NCBI RefSeq assembly: GCF_000755245.1
Contig: NZ_BBMP01000022.1
Span: forward strand, 682,001 to 746,000
Direction: 5' to 3'
Source of the DNA: Halococcus sediminicola
GTDB taxonomy: Archaea; Halobacteriota; Halobacteria; Halobacteriales; Halococcaceae
DNA length: 64,000 bases
Shown here: piece by piece, positions 8,570-17,788 of the stretch
Numbering within the stretch: position 1 is the stretch's first letter
Layout: each line of letters opens with the position of its first letter
Made by a program: the position numbers and the translations under genes
Notes under the pieces: generated by a model
Databases searched by the model: none
The model's input: the letters and a program-made list of their open reading frames with translations, nothing else
Told to the model about the DNA's origin: nothing

Positions 8570-9810
8570 GCGACACCGACGCGGGCGAGAGACCGGGGAA
8601 ATTCGGCGAGTACGGCGGCCAGTACGTCCCCGAAGCGCTGATGCCGGCGATTGCCGAACTCGACGACGCCTACCGGCGATACGTGCTCGACAACGAGGAC
8701 GGGTTCATGGACGAGTTCCGGGCGCGGCTCCGCGATTTCGGCGGGCGACCGACGCCGCTCCAGCACGCCGAGACGCTGAGTTCGCGATACGGGTTCAACG
8801 TCTATCTCAAGCGCGAGGACCTTCTTCATGGGGGTGCGCACAAGCTGAACAACGCGCTCGGGCAGGTGCTGCTGGCGAAGTACATGGGCAAAGAGCGGAT
8901 CATCGCCGAGACCGGTGCGGGCCAGCACGGGACGGCGACCGCGATGGCCGCTGCCCATCTCGATATGGACTGTGAGGTGTTCATGGGCGAGCGCGACATC
9001 AACCGCCAGCGCCCGAACGTCTTCCGCATGCGGCTGAACGGCGCAGAGCTCAACCCGGTGAGCACGGGCAGCGGTACGCTGAAGGAGGCCACCAACGAGG
9101 CGATGCGCGAGTGGGCGACCACGGTCGAGGACACCCACTACGTCATCGGCTCGGTCGTCGGGCCGCACCCGTTCCCGACGATGGTCCGGGATTTTCAGTC
9201 CGTCATCGGTACAGAAGCCAGACGGCAGATGGAGGAGAAACTGGGGTGCCTCCCGGATAGCGTCGTCGCGTGTGCCGGCGGTGGCTCGAACACGATGGGC
9301 GCGTTCGACGCGTTCGTCGACGACGATGCCGTCTCGCTCGTCGCCGTCGAGGCCGGCGGCAGCGGGCTCGAAATCGACGAACAGGGAGGGATCGCGCCCA
9401 ACTCGGCGTCGCTGTCGATCGGCGAGGAGGGCGTCCTCCACGGCGCGCGCACGAAACTCCTCCAGAACTCGGACGGCCAGATCCTCGAATCCCATAGCGT
9501 GAGCGCGGGTCTCGACTACGCGGGGGTCGGCCCGGAGCTCGCCGATCTCGTCGACGACGATCGTGTGCGAGCGGTCTCGGTCGACGACGACGCCGCGCTC
9601 TCCGCGTTCCATCGCCTCTCGCGGACCGAGGGGATCATCCCGGCGCTCGAAACTTCCCACGCGCTCGCGTATCTCGAAGACGGCGCGGAACTCGGCGAGC
9701 ACGTCGTAGTCAACGTCTCGGGTCGGGGAGACAAGGATCTGGAGAGCGTCGTCGAGGAGACCGAAAAGCGCGATATCGAAGGCGCACCGTCGATGAGGGT
9801 ATTCGAGTGA
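8566..9810 (+). CDS. trpB: Tryptophan synthase beta chain TrpB
   Basis: This 414-residue PLP enzyme condenses indole with serine. It begins with the TrpB signature [17 protein letters not shown] and carries the PLP lysine in [12 protein letters not shown], the [12 protein letters not shown] loop and the phosphate-binding glycines in [13 protein letters not shown]. The C-terminal SGRGDKDL motif is intact. It has the length of TrpB1 rather than the longer TrpB2, as expected for a partner of TrpA. It overlaps trpC by 4 nt and trpA by 4 nt in the trpCBA operon. Confidence 0.98.
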   Translation: MSDTDAGERPGKFGEYGGQYVPEALMPAIAELDDAYRRYVLDNEDGFMDEFRARLRDFGGRPTPLQHAETLSSRYGFNVYLKREDLLHGGAHKLNNALGQVLLAKYMGKERIIAETGAGQHGTATAMAAAHLDMDCEVFMGERDINRQRPNVFRMRLNGAELNPVSTGSGTLKEATNEAMREWATTVEDTHYVIGSVVGPHPFPTMVRDFQSVIGTEARRQMEEKLGCLPDSVVACAGGGSNTMGAFDAFVDDDAVSLVAVEAGGSGLEIDEQGGIAPNSASLSIGEEGVLHGARTKLLQNSDGQILESHSVSAGLDYAGVGPELADLVDDDRVRAVSVDDDAALSAFHRLSRTEGIIPALETSHALAYLEDGAELGEHVVVNVSGRGDKDLESVVEETEKRDIEGAPSMRVFE

Positions 9811-10619
9811 GTTCGATTCGTGCTGCCTTCGAGGACACCGACGCGGCGCTCGTCCCCTACATCACCGCCGGCGATCCCGACCCCGATGCGACCGCCGCAC
9901 AGGTGCGCGCGCTCGCCGCGGGCGGTGCCGACGTCATCGAGCTGGGGCTACCCTTCTCGGAGCCGATCGCCGACGGCCCCACCATTCAGAACGCGATCCA
10001 ACGCGCGCTCGACGCCGGCATGACGCCTGATCGGTTCCTCGATCTCGTGAGGGACCTCGACGTGGACGTTCCCCTCGTCTGCATGACCTACTACAACCTC
10101 ATCTACCAGTACGGACGGGAGGGAGGCGTCGAGCCGTTCGTCGAGGCTGCCGCCGGGGCGGGCCTCTCGGGACTCATCGTGCCCGATCTCCCTGTCGAGG
10201 AGAGCGACGCGCTGAAATCGGCCTGCGATTTCCACGATATCGATCTGGTCTTCATCGTCGCGCCGACGACACGCGGCGAGCGTCTGGAGCGTGTACTGGA
10301 ACGGGTCTCGGGCTTTGTCTATGTGCAGGCTCGCCTCGGGACGACCGGCGCGCGCACGGACGTGAGCGACCAGACCCACGACTCGCTCGCGCGGCTCGCG
10401 GAAGCCGACGTTCCCCGGGCAGTAGGATTCGGCGTCTCGGAGGGCGAACACGCCCGCGAGATCGTCGCCGCCGGCGCGGAGGGCGTCGTCGCCGGCAGCG
10501 TCTTCGTGGACATCATCGCCGAGAAAGGAGCCGACGCCGCCGACGAGTTGGAGACAAAGGCACGCGAACTCAAGGAGGGCGCGCTGGCGGGAATCGCGCC
10601 GCGACCGGAACGAACATAA
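9807..10619 (+). CDS. trpA: Tryptophan synthase alpha chain TrpA
   Basis: The 270-residue TIM-barrel subunit cleaves indole-3-glycerol phosphate to indole and channels it to TrpB. Catalytic Glu and Asp occur in [20 protein letters not shown], followed by [23 protein letters not shown], the loop GTTGARTDV and the phosphate site [10 protein letters not shown] and VVAGSVFVD. It starts with GTG at 9807, overlapping the trpB stop, which is a common coupling arrangement. Downstream genes make the shikimate precursor, so the block serves tryptophan and aromatic synthesis. Confidence 0.97.
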   Translation: MSSIRAAFEDTDAALVPYITAGDPDPDATAAQVRALAAGGADVIELGLPFSEPIADGPTIQNAIQRALDAGMTPDRFLDLVRDLDVDVPLVCMTYYNLIYQYGREGGVEPFVEAAAGAGLSGLIVPDLPVEESDALKSACDFHDIDLVFIVAPTTRGERLERVLERVSGFVYVQARLGTTGARTDVSDQTHDSLARLAEADVPRAVGFGVSEGEHAREIVAAGAEGVVAGSVFVDIIAEKGADAADELETKARELKEGALAGIAPRPERT

Positions 10620-10642
10620 CCGCCGTGGCACCGACTGTCAGT

Positions 10643-11437
10643 ATGCACACCGGTACGCACGCACGACTCGGACGCATCGGAACCGACGGCCGCTACCTCG
10701 TGGTGCCGATGGACCACGGCCTCACCCTCGGCGCAGTGGCTGGACTCGCGGACATCGAATCCACCATTGACGCGGTGACACGCGGCGGCGCGGATTCGGT
10801 GCTCACACAGAAGGGCATCGCGCCCCGAGTCCATCCCAACTCGAACGAGGCGGGCTACATCGTTCATCTCAACGGCTCGACGGTCGGCGGCCCCGACACG
10901 AACGACAAACGAATCACGGGAACTGTGGAGGCGGCTATCCGCGCGGGTGCGGACGCCGTCTCGCTCCATCTCAACGTCGGCAGCGAGAGCGAACCGAAGC
11001 AGATCGAGGACCTCGCGCGCATCACCGAGCGCGCGACCGATTTCGGCATCCCCGTGCTGGCGATGACCTACGCGCGTGGGCCGGGCGTCGACGGGGCCGA
11101 CCCGGAGCGCCTCGCCCACGCGGCCAGACTCGGCGAGGAACTCGGTGCCGACCTCATCAAGACCGGCTACTCGGGCGACGGCGAGAGTTTCAAACACGTG
11201 GTCGAGTCCACTCGTCTTCCTGTCCTCATCGCGGGCGGCAAACCCGAGAGCGACCGCGCCTCGCTCGAGGCTGTTCGCGGCGCGATGGACGCCGGCGCGG
11301 CGGGCGTCTCGATGGGCCGAACCGTCTTCCAGCACGAAAATCCCGAGGCGATGACGCGCGCAGTCTCCGGTGTGGTGCACGACGACCTCCCCGTTGAGGA
11401 AGCCCTCGACAGGGCCGGACTGGCCGTCGAAGCCTAG
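10643..11437 (+). CDS. 2-amino-3,7-dideoxy-D-threo-hept-6-ulosonate (ADH) synthase
   Basis: The 264-residue class I aldolase-like protein resembles the archaeal enzyme (MJ0400 type) that joins 6-deoxy-5-ketofructose phosphate and aspartate semialdehyde in the archaeal route to dehydroquinate. Visible are VVPMDHGLTLG near the N-terminus, the probable Schiff-base lysine in ADLIKTGYSGD, and the phosphate-binding segments VLIAGGKPES and GVSMGRTVFQ. Being 23 nt after trpA and upstream of dehydroquinate synthase II, it probably belongs to the same aromatic gene set. Fructose-bisphosphate aldolase is a possible alternative name. Confidence 0.92.
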   Translation: MHTGTHARLGRIGTDGRYLVVPMDHGLTLGAVAGLADIESTIDAVTRGGADSVLTQKGIAPRVHPNSNEAGYIVHLNGSTVGGPDTNDKRITGTVEAAIRAGADAVSLHLNVGSESEPKQIEDLARITERATDFGIPVLAMTYARGPGVDGADPERLAHAARLGEELGADLIKTGYSGDGESFKHVVESTRLPVLIAGGKPESDRASLEAVRGAMDAGAAGVSMGRTVFQHENPEAMTRAVSGVVHDDLPVEEALDRAGLAVEA

Positions 11438-11635
11438 CGGAGCGCCGGCAGGTCGGCCAGCGGATCGAGCCGATGGGCAGGTTCGATGCCCACTGCGTTC
11501 GCGCCGACCACGTCCGACGCGGTGAGTCGTCGACGCGAACCACTCTGTCGAGCGCCTCATCGAGTACGTAATCAGAAATCTCGGTCGATCGTTGTCCAGG
11601 CCGTCTCGAAAGTCGCACGGCCGCTTTCGCCACGT
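11434..11635 (-). pseudogene. Possible frameshifted small gene
   Basis: The 227-base gap between the two aromatic genes shows protein-like text on the minus strand split over frames. One frame reads STEISDYVLDEALDRVVRVD (about 11595-11540); the +1 frame then reads RLTASDVVGANAVGIEPAHR and ends LDPLADLPALR plus stop at 11434. The stop overlaps that of the convergent ADH synthase in a CTAG, as at several real gene pairs here. No family was recognised. It may be a decayed gene or chance text. Confidence 0.3.
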
Positions 11636-11664
11636 TCAAGCCGGCCCGCTTCGAGCGCCACGGT

Positions 11665-12855
11665 ATGACACGCTCGGTCTGGCTCAAAGCCGACGATTCG
11701 GTAGGAGATTGGGAGAGTAGGAAACGACGCATCACCGCCGGACTGGAGGCGGGTGTCGATTGGGTGCTCTGTGACGAGAGCGACGTTGCGCGTGTGCGCG
11801 AACTCGGCGCGGTGTCGGTCGCGGCCTTCGCCGACGACGGCGTGGACGTCATCGGAGACATCGAATCCGGCGAGCGGGACGCGACCATCGTCGGCAAGGA
11901 CAGCGAGGGCGACGGGACCGTGGACCTCCCCGCCGACTTCTCCGGCTCGGCGGACCTCTCGGCGCTCAGACGGGGCGAGGCGGCGGGTGCCTACGTGCGT
12001 ATCTTCAACGACGACTTCGAACAGTTCGCCGAGGAGGCCGCCGCAGCGGCCGACTACACCATCGTCGTCGGCGAGGACTGGACCATCATTCCTCTGGAGA
12101 ATCTCATCGCGCGCATCGGCGACGAGACCGAACTGATCGCGGGCGTCGAGAGCGCGGCGGAGGCCCGGACGGCTTTCGAGACGCTCGAAGCCGGTGCCGA
12201 CGGCGTGTTGCTCGACAGCGACGACCCCGACGAGATCCGGGAGACGGTCGAAATTCGGGACGACGCCGACCGCGAGAAACTCGACCTCCAGTGGGCCGAA
12301 ATCACCGACATCGAGCAGGTCGGCTCCGCCGATAGAGTCTGTGTCGATACGGGGTCGCTGCTCGACGACGACGAGGGAATGCTCGTCGGCTCGATGTCGC
12401 GCGGACTCTTCTTCGTCCACGCCGAGACGGCCGAATCGCCGTACGTCGCCTCCCGACCGTTCAGAGTGAACGCGGGGGCCGTCCACGCCTACGTCCGCAC
12501 GCCCGGTGGCGGGACGAAGTATCTCTCTGAACTCGGCAGCGGCGACGAAGTCCAAGTCGTGAACACCGACGGCCGGGCGCGCGAGGCGCTCGTCGGCCGG
12601 GCGAAGATCGAGCGCCGGCCGATGTTCCGCGTCGAGGCCGTCGTCGGCAGCGACATCGACGATGCCGAGGGCGACGACGTCGCCGGCGACCGTATCGAGA
12701 CGCTGCTCCAAAACGCAGAGACCATCAAAGTCGCCACCCGCGAGGGACCGCGGGCGGTGACTGACCTCGAAGCCGGCGACGAGGTGCGCGTCCACTACGA
12801 GGCGACGGCCAGACACTTCGGCGAGGCGGTCGACGAGCGCATCGTCGAGAAATAG
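11665..12855 (+). CDS. 3-dehydroquinate synthase type II (archaeal)
   Basis: The 396-residue protein matches the archaeal NAD-dependent enzyme (MJ1249 type) that oxidatively deaminates and cyclises ADH to 3-dehydroquinate. It opens with MTRSVWLKADDSVGDWESRK and contains the family segments DWTIIPLENLIA, VGSMSRGLFFVHAET, SRPFRVNAGAVHAYV and GGGTKYLSELGSGDEV. It is acidic throughout, as usual for haloarchaea. It acts directly after the ADH synthase encoded upstream, replacing the canonical DAHP synthase and AroB reactions. Confidence 0.95.
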   Translation: MTRSVWLKADDSVGDWESRKRRITAGLEAGVDWVLCDESDVARVRELGAVSVAAFADDGVDVIGDIESGERDATIVGKDSEGDGTVDLPADFSGSADLSALRRGEAAGAYVRIFNDDFEQFAEEAAAAADYTIVVGEDWTIIPLENLIARIGDETELIAGVESAAEARTAFETLEAGADGVLLDSDDPDEIRETVEIRDDADREKLDLQWAEITDIEQVGSADRVCVDTGSLLDDDEGMLVGSMSRGLFFVHAETAESPYVASRPFRVNAGAVHAYVRTPGGGTKYLSELGSGDEVQVVNTDGRAREALVGRAKIERRPMFRVEAVVGSDIDDAEGDDVAGDRIETLLQNAETIKVATREGPRAVTDLEAGDEVRVHYEATARHFGEAVDERIVEK

Positions 12856-12944
12856 CGTGCGAACGGTCGTTTTCGTCCGTTTCGGATGTATCGTCGAGCA
12901 ACCGCGCGTCGGGGCGGTCGACGGTTGCGAGCGTGGTGAGCGGG

Positions 12945-13436
12945 TCAGTCGAGTTCCCGGACGAGCACGAGCGCGTCCTCGCCGTCGGCGTAGTAGCCCT
13001 GCGCAGTCCGTCGGTGGACGAAGCCGTACCGTCGATAGAGCGCGAGCGCGGGGTCGTTGCTCTCGCGGACTTCGAGTTTCACCGTTCCGACCTGCTGGCG
13101 GCGCATGGTGTCGAGGGCGCGTTCGAGCAGCGTCGCGCCGATGCCCCGCCCTCGGTAGGTAGGTGCGACCGCGATGTCCTTGACGTGGCCGACCGCTTGA
13201 CCGCGATGGCGTTCGCTGTTGGCGACCACGTAGCCGGCCACCTCGCTCGCTTCGTCACCGACGTCGGCGACGAGAAAGCCCGGACTCCCGAGAAAGCGCT
13301 CGAACGCGCGGTAGGGCCACGGCTGGGGGAAGGAGGCCTTCTCGATGCGAAATACCGCGAGCAGGTCGGCACGGACGGTCTCGCGGGTCCGTACGGGCTG
13401 GACGGCCGTCACACGACCGATACGGCCACGCGCCAT
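12945..13436 (-). CDS. rimI: GNAT N-acetyltransferase, RimI-like
   Basis: The 163-residue GCN5-type acetyltransferase resembles RimI and archaeal N-terminal acetyltransferases, which use acetyl-CoA to modify protein N-termini. The acetyl-CoA pyrophosphate loop is TYRGRGIGATLL, preceded by VGHVKDIAVAP and followed by KLEVRESNDPALALYRRYGF, all typical of the family. Archaeal homologues act broadly on many proteins, so ribosomal S18 may not be the main substrate. The ATG at 13436 is chosen as it avoids overlap with the divergent sepF promoter. Confidence 0.88.
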   Translation of the reverse strand: MARGRIGRVTAVQPVRTRETVRADLLAVFRIEKASFPQPWPYRAFERFLGSPGFLVADVGDEASEVAGYVVANSERHRGQAVGHVKDIAVAPTYRGRGIGATLLERALDTMRRQQVGTVKLEVRESNDPALALYRRYGFVHRRTAQGYYADGEDALVLVRELD

Positions 13437-13468
13437 ATGAACACACCGGCCGTAGAGGGGTCGTAAGA

Positions 13469-13476
13469 GATATACC
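13469..13476 (+). promoter_or_regulatory. sepF TATA box
   Basis: GATATACC lies 28 bp upstream of the ATG at 13498, indicating a leaderless sepF transcript. Confidence 0.55.
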
Positions 13477-13497
13477 GAATCCGGCCGGCGTGAGCGC

Positions 13498-13863
13498 ATG
13501 GGACTCATGGACGATCTTCTCGGGGGTGGCGGCTCCCGGCAGCGACAGGCCGGCGGCGAGTACGTCTCCCTCGACATCGACGACGTCGAGGGCGGCGTCG
13601 AGGCGGCGACGACGCAGGTACACATCGCGCGCATCGAGGGCCAGCGCGACGTCATCGACATCAAAAACGCCATCTACGACGGCGACATCGTCATCGCCGA
13701 CATCACCCGTCACGCCACGACCGACCGCACGATGGAGCGCATCACGCAGGACCTCCAGGAGATCACCCGCGAGGTCGGCGGCGACATCGTCCAGAAGGCC
13801 GACGACCAGCTCATCATCACGCCCGCCACGGTCGGTATCAGCCGGACGAAACTCGGCGAGTAG
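13498..13863 (+). CDS. sepF: Archaeal SepF cell-division protein
   Basis: The 121-residue protein has a short N-terminal stretch MGLMDDLLGGGG, a likely membrane-targeting amphipathic helix, a linker, and a SepF domain from about residue 38 (VHIARIEGQRDVIDIKNAIY, GDIVIADITRHATTD, GGDIVQKADDQLIITPATVG). In archaea SepF anchors FtsZ to the membrane at the division site. FtsZ is not encoded in this window. The gene is monocistronic by appearance, divergent from rimI, with its own leaderless promoter. Confidence 0.9.
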   Translation: MGLMDDLLGGGGSRQRQAGGEYVSLDIDDVEGGVEAATTQVHIARIEGQRDVIDIKNAIYDGDIVIADITRHATTDRTMERITQDLQEITREVGGDIVQKADDQLIITPATVGISRTKLGE

Positions 13864-13953
13864 GCTGACTTTCGCCGTCAGAACGGAATCGGTCGTCCTT
13901 TCGATAGCGCGAATCGCGCAGCAACCAGCGCATCTATCGGTCGATCCGACCTC

Positions 13954-15027
13954 CTACTCTCCTTTGGACACCTCTTCACCCGGCTGGAGGGTCGCCCACA
14001 ACTCGTCGTTCTGGTAGATTTTCAGTGTCGCTGTTCCGTTGTTCGTCACCCTCGTGAGCCTGTGGTCGGACGAGAACGAATCGACACCACCGTCGGCGAC
14101 GAATCCACCGGCGGCGGAATGGATTTGACCGGCGTTGTCGATATTCGAATAGTCGGGATGTTTCGCCGTTTGGTAGGGATTTGCCCCGTATTCCAGATAG
14201 ATGGGATTGTACGACTCGTTTTTCGACGAGAGCCTATATCTCGATGCACCATCGCCGGCGGCTTCGACGGTAATCGTGTTGTTTCCCTTGGGCGGTGCCG
14301 ACGGGCCGAAATCCTCTTCGACCCCCTCGCCCGGAGCAACGGTCCGTGTTTGGTTGCCGTTGACGTAGACGTACAACGTCGCGTTCCCGTTGTTTCTGAA
14401 GGAATAATGGGGAATCTCACCGGGGCTACCACCGTATGTATAGTAGCTATCTACTCCGCCATCGCCGATGTAGCCTTGAATGTAGTACGGATCGTCGTTG
14501 TATATCGCATCCGGGTACTTGGCGTTCTCTCTATCGGCCTCGGGACCGAGCTTCATTCCGACCTGATCGACATACACCCGATAATGTGACTCGCCGTCGT
14601 TGGCTGCGACGATCGTCAGGTTGTACGTGCCGTCGGGTCTCGACCGATCCGTTTGCGTCGCGGACTGCGTCGGAGTCGTCGTGGGCGTATCGGTCGATGT
14701 CGCCGTCCGTGTAGACGTCTCGGTTCGTGTCGGCGTGGACGTCGGTGTTGATGTCTCCGTTGGCGTGGGTGTGGATATTGGTGTCGGCGTTTTCGTCCCC
14801 GTCTCCGTCGCAACACTCGTCGGGCTGGCTGTGGATGTCACCGTAGCCGTCGCGGTCCCCGTCGTCGTAGTCGCACCGGACGAAACGGATGTCGCCGTCT
14901 CCTCCAACACTGCGCTGGTGGTTTCCTGTGCGTTTGGGTCGTCGGTGAGGCTCGCACAACCGGCGGACAAGACGAGCACCATCGCAATCACGGCGACGGC
15001 CGTCCGTCGCATCGACTTCGTCGGCAT
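13954..15027 (-). CDS. Secreted lipoprotein with Thr-rich stalk and two tandem domains
   Basis: The 357-residue protein starts with a lipoprotein signal peptide: hydrophobic core and lipobox LSAGC with C24. Residues about 35-135 form a low-complexity Thr/Ser/Pro stalk with TPTPT-like repeats, a probable O-glycosylated spacer. Two homologous domains of about 105 residues follow, sharing the pattern NxTIVAAxDGxSxYR, GDGGVDSYYTYG / ADGGVDSFSSDH, NNGxATLxxYxN and LQPGE. I recognise no named domain; a cell-surface binding role is a guess. Base composition is lower in GC than in neighbours. Confidence 0.75.
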   Translation of the reverse strand: MPTKSMRRTAVAVIAMVLVLSAGCASLTDDPNAQETTSAVLEETATSVSSGATTTTGTATATVTSTASPTSVATETGTKTPTPISTPTPTETSTPTSTPTRTETSTRTATSTDTPTTTPTQSATQTDRSRPDGTYNLTIVAANDGESHYRVYVDQVGMKLGPEADRENAKYPDAIYNDDPYYIQGYIGDGGVDSYYTYGGSPGEIPHYSFRNNGNATLYVYVNGNQTRTVAPGEGVEEDFGPSAPPKGNNTITVEAAGDGASRYRLSSKNESYNPIYLEYGANPYQTAKHPDYSNIDNAGQIHSAAGGFVADGGVDSFSSDHRLTRVTNNGTATLKIYQNDELWATLQPGEEVSKGE

Positions 15028-15089
15028 GGGTAGGACTCATTGCCCTGCCTAATAACGCTACATGGATCACGACCGACCTGTGGACGACT

Positions 15090-15482
15090 TCAGACGTTTT
15101 CCGGTGTGTCCGCGTCGTCTTCGACTGTCCGCTTCATCGACTCACGACGACTTTTCGCATCCCTCCCGGTCGCTTCGAGCAGGAAATCGTTCTTCGCGTC
15201 CACCGCATCCGCCGCGGCGTCGGCGTTGCCCTCGGCGATGACCTCCTCGGCGGGGCGCTCCTCGAAGTGCACAGCCAAAGTATCCTTCTTCGAGCCGTAC
15301 TCAACCGTGCCGGCGACGATGCGCTCGAAGACCGGATTCTCTGGGTCTTCGACTACGTAGAGGTCGCTGCCCTCGTAGGCCTCGGTCGCGGTCGGCGGGC
15401 CGAAGTACTCCTCGATGGTCGCTTCCATGTCGGGGATTCGCTCCTCCAAGTGCTCGCCGCGGCGCATCTTGTACTCACGCAT
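15090..15482 (-). CDS. Small haloarchaeal protein, DUF5611-like
   Basis: The 130-residue soluble acidic protein starts MREYKMRRGEHLEERIPDME and contains IEEYFGPPTATEAYEGSDLY and a central beta-rich part (VFERIVAGTVEYG, LAVHFEERPAEEV), then a charged helical tail. It matches a family I associate with DUF5611, conserved in haloarchaea without known function. No catalytic motif is evident. It is 26 nt downstream of the zinc-ribbon gene on the same strand, so co-transcription is likely. Confidence 0.68.
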   Translation of the reverse strand: MREYKMRRGEHLEERIPDMEATIEEYFGPPTATEAYEGSDLYVVEDPENPVFERIVAGTVEYGSKKDTLAVHFEERPAEEVIAEGNADAAADAVDAKNDFLLEATGRDAKSRRESMKRTVEDDADTPENV

Positions 15483-15508
15483 GGACGCCTGCTTTGCGAG
15501 GGGTGAAT

Positions 15509-16285
15509 TTACCCCTTTCGCGTCTCCCACGCGAGGTACCCCGTCCCACAGTCGGGACAGATGTCGCCCGCTCGCAGCGGCGAGTCCGCGATCGGGCTGG
15601 TGAACGTACAGGCCCCACACGAAAGCGCGTCGCCCGGCTTCCGGCTCTGTCGCTTCCCGCGGGTCGCCGCTTCGCCCTCCTCGCTTTCGTGTGTCGTCCC
15701 CGCGGTGGTTCCGTCGGGCCAGCGACCGACGGCCGCGCCGCCGTCGACGAGCGACCCCGAGGAATCGAGACCGTCCGCCGCGGTGTCGGGTTCGCCCGGC
15801 CACTCGCCGGGTTCGCGCGCCGGCCGCTGCGGGTCGCTGCCGTGCTCGATGCGGTCGATCGGGACCGGTTCCGTGGGTTCGACGGGCTCCGATTCGTCCC
15901 TCCCGGTTTCGGACACCTCCGCCGGCTCGGCCGTCTCGGGGGAGTGGCTCGCCGGCGATTCGCGCTCGTCCGCGGGCGGGTCGGCCGGTGTGGGTTCCTC
16001 GACCGTTCGTTCGTCCCCCTCGGTGGTCTCGATGGCGACGCCCTCCTCGGTCATCGCCGAACCGTTCGTGGCGACGACCGTGCCGTCGGGTTCGCGGACG
16101 ACGCCGGCGGCCGATTCGAGCGCCGTGACTTCCGTGTTTGCGGAGATCGTTCGTGTGTGGCCGCAGTTGCGACAGCGCTCGACGCGCTTTGCCGTTCGAA
16201 TCAGTTCGTTGCCGTCCTCGTCGCGCTCGCGCTCGACCTCGCTGTCGCCGTAGTCGTGCCCGAGCAGCGAACACTTGACTCCCAT
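15509..16285 (-). CDS. Haloarchaeal protein with terminal zinc ribbons and long acidic linker
   Basis: The 258-residue protein begins MGVKCSLLGHDYGD and has an N-terminal Cys pair (RCRNCGHTR) and a C-terminal ribbon (LSCGACTF...ICPDCGTGYL). Between them lies a Pro/Glu/Ser-rich disordered stretch of about 150 residues. It resembles a haloarchaeal family (DUF7093-like) of unknown function; a nucleic-acid or protein-binding adaptor is possible. A minus-strand CTTTATTG at about 16309-16316 is 28 bp upstream of the ATG at 16285, which decides this start over one nine codons upstream. Confidence 0.7.
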   Translation of the reverse strand: MGVKCSLLGHDYGDSEVERERDEDGNELIRTAKRVERCRNCGHTRTISANTEVTALESAAGVVREPDGTVVATNGSAMTEEGVAIETTEGDERTVEEPTPADPPADERESPASHSPETAEPAEVSETGRDESEPVEPTEPVPIDRIEHGSDPQRPAREPGEWPGEPDTAADGLDSSGSLVDGGAAVGRWPDGTTAGTTHESEEGEAATRGKRQSRKPGDALSCGACTFTSPIADSPLRAGDICPDCGTGYLAWETRKG

Positions 16286-16374
16286 CGGGATGTGGTTTCG
16301 TATCCCGTGCAATAAAGACTACTGTTGTTCGCCGAGGGATAAGCGTAAGACAGGTCCCGACGAACCACCCATCC

Positions 16375-16668
16375 ATGAGGGCAAAGCGCGAGTTCCGGGA
16401 CCGCGGGACGACCGAGGTGGCCGTCCTCGACGCGCTGGTCGACCGTCAGGAGGGCATGACGGTGTTCGAACTCCGCTCGCACGCCGACGTCGGCATCGAC
16501 GAACTCGAAACCGCGCTGGCGGCGCTCAAAGACGACGGTCTCATCGAGACCAGCACCGAAAACGGCCGTCTGCACATCGCCCCCGACGAACGGGTCGTGC
16601 CGGACCCCGGTGAGGACAACCACGACCCGTCGTTTTTCGACAGGCTCCGCGAGCGCTTTGGCCTGTAG
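16375..16668 (+). CDS. Winged-helix protein (DUF6432-like)
   Basis: The 97-residue basic-then-acidic protein carries a winged-helix fold: helix-turn-helix text TTEVAVLDALVDRQEGMTVF, recognition-helix region DELETALAALKDDGLIETST and wing NGRLHIAPDERV, ending with DRLRERFGL. It looks like a small haloarchaeal DNA-binding or DUF6432-type protein. Targets are unknown. It is divergent from the zinc-ribbon gene and 37 nt upstream of the YgfZ-like gene, with which it may be co-expressed. Confidence 0.7.
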   Translation: MRAKREFRDRGTTEVAVLDALVDRQEGMTVFELRSHADVGIDELETALAALKDDGLIETSTENGRLHIAPDERVVPDPGEDNHDPSFFDRLRERFGL

Positions 16669-16705
16669 GACACGCCTTATCCGCGACCGAGACCCACCGT
16701 TCGTA

Positions 16706-17788
16706 ATGACGCTCGTCGAAACCCTTCACGAATCGCACGGCGCGACCTTCGAAGAGCGCGGTGGCGTCCGCGTCGCCAGTCATTACGGTCGCCCCGAGCG
16801 CACGCAGCTGGCAGTCAGAAACGTCGTCGGCGTCATCGAGATGGGGTATGGCGTGCTGACCGTGACTGGTGAGGACAGAGTCGAGTTCGTCGACAACGCC
16901 GTCTCGAATCGCGTGCCCCGCGAGGACGGCGCGGGCTGTTACGCATTGCTCTGTGACCCACAGGGCAAAATCGAGACCGACCTCTACATCTACACCACCG
17001 CCGAGCGCCTCCTGATTTTCACCCCGCCCGACCGCGCCGAAGCCGTGGCGGAGGACTGGTCGGCGAAGACGTTCATCCAGGACGTGGAAATCGAGGTTTC
17101 GACCACCGAATTCGGCGTCTTCGGCGTGCACGGCCCGAAGGCCACCGAGAAGATCGCCAGCGTCCTGAACGGCGCGAGCACGCCCGAAGAAAAACTCCGA
17201 TTCGTCCGTGGGTCGATGGGCGACGACGGCGTGACGGTGATTCGAGAGGACGGTCTCACCGGCGAGGAGGGCTATACCGTGGTCTGTGCCGCCGACGTGG
17301 CCGAATCGGTGTTTGACACGCTCATCAACAACGGCCTGAACGCCGCACCCTTCGGCTATCGGACGTGGGATGCGCTCACGCTCGAAGCCGGCACGCCGCT
17401 GTTCGACACCGAGCTTCGCGGGCGAATCCCGAACGTGCTCGGCCTGCGCAACGCGCTCGACTTCGAGAAGGGCTGTTATGTGGGTCAAGAAGTCGTCTCA
17501 CGCGTCGAGAACCGTGGACAGCCGAGCCGCCGACTCGTCGCTCTCGCTCCCGACAGCCTTCCCGAAGCGGGTGCGGCGGTCTTCGACGGGGATAGCACAG
17601 TCGGCGAGGTGACGCGCGCGGTCGAGAGTCCCGTGCGCGAGAGACCGCTCGCGCTCGCGCTGGTCGGGTTCGACTGCGACGCCGAGGACGTAACTGTCCG
17701 CATCGACGGCGAGGAGCGCGCGGCGACCGTCGAGACGCTCCCGTTCGTCGACGGCAGCGACCGCTCGGCGCGGCTACCCACCTATTAG
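16706..17788 (+). CDS. YgfZ/GcvT-like folate-binding protein
   Basis: The 360-residue protein has the aminomethyltransferase fold: N-terminal TFEERGGVRVASHYG, middle FGVFGVHGPKATEKI and GLTGEEGYTVVCA, and the YgfZ signature KGCYVGQEVVSRVENRGQ near residue 255. YgfZ proteins bind folate and help assemble or repair Fe-S clusters, whereas GcvT is a glycine-cleavage component. The KGCYVGQE motif, containing the YgfZ cysteine, favours the YgfZ role. Its stop overlaps that of the convergent reductase (TTAG at 17785-17788). Confidence 0.88.
   Translation: MTLVETLHESHGATFEERGGVRVASHYGRPERTQLAVRNVVGVIEMGYGVLTVTGEDRVEFVDNAVSNRVPREDGAGCYALLCDPQGKIETDLYIYTTAERLLIFTPPDRAEAVAEDWSAKTFIQDVEIEVSTTEFGVFGVHGPKATEKIASVLNGASTPEEKLRFVRGSMGDDGVTVIREDGLTGEEGYTVVCAADVAESVFDTLINNGLNAAPFGYRTWDALTLEAGTPLFDTELRGRIPNVLGLRNALDFEKGCYVGQEVVSRVENRGQPSRRLVALAPDSLPEAGAAVFDGDSTVGEVTRAVESPVRERPLALALVGFDCDAEDVTVRIDGEERAATVETLPFVDGSDRSARLPTY

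Noticed and set aside
7717-9702. Upstream extension of the MGMT-like frame through trpC and trpB on the opposite strand
   Set aside because: The extension is low-complexity Ser/Arg text antisense to trp genes; the real protein starts at 7716 with its family N-terminus.
14600-15052. Open frame with VGVDVGVDVSVGVGVDIGV repeats on the plus strand
   Set aside because: It is the antisense of the Thr/Pro stalk codons of the lipoprotein; the repetitiveness comes from that low-complexity region.
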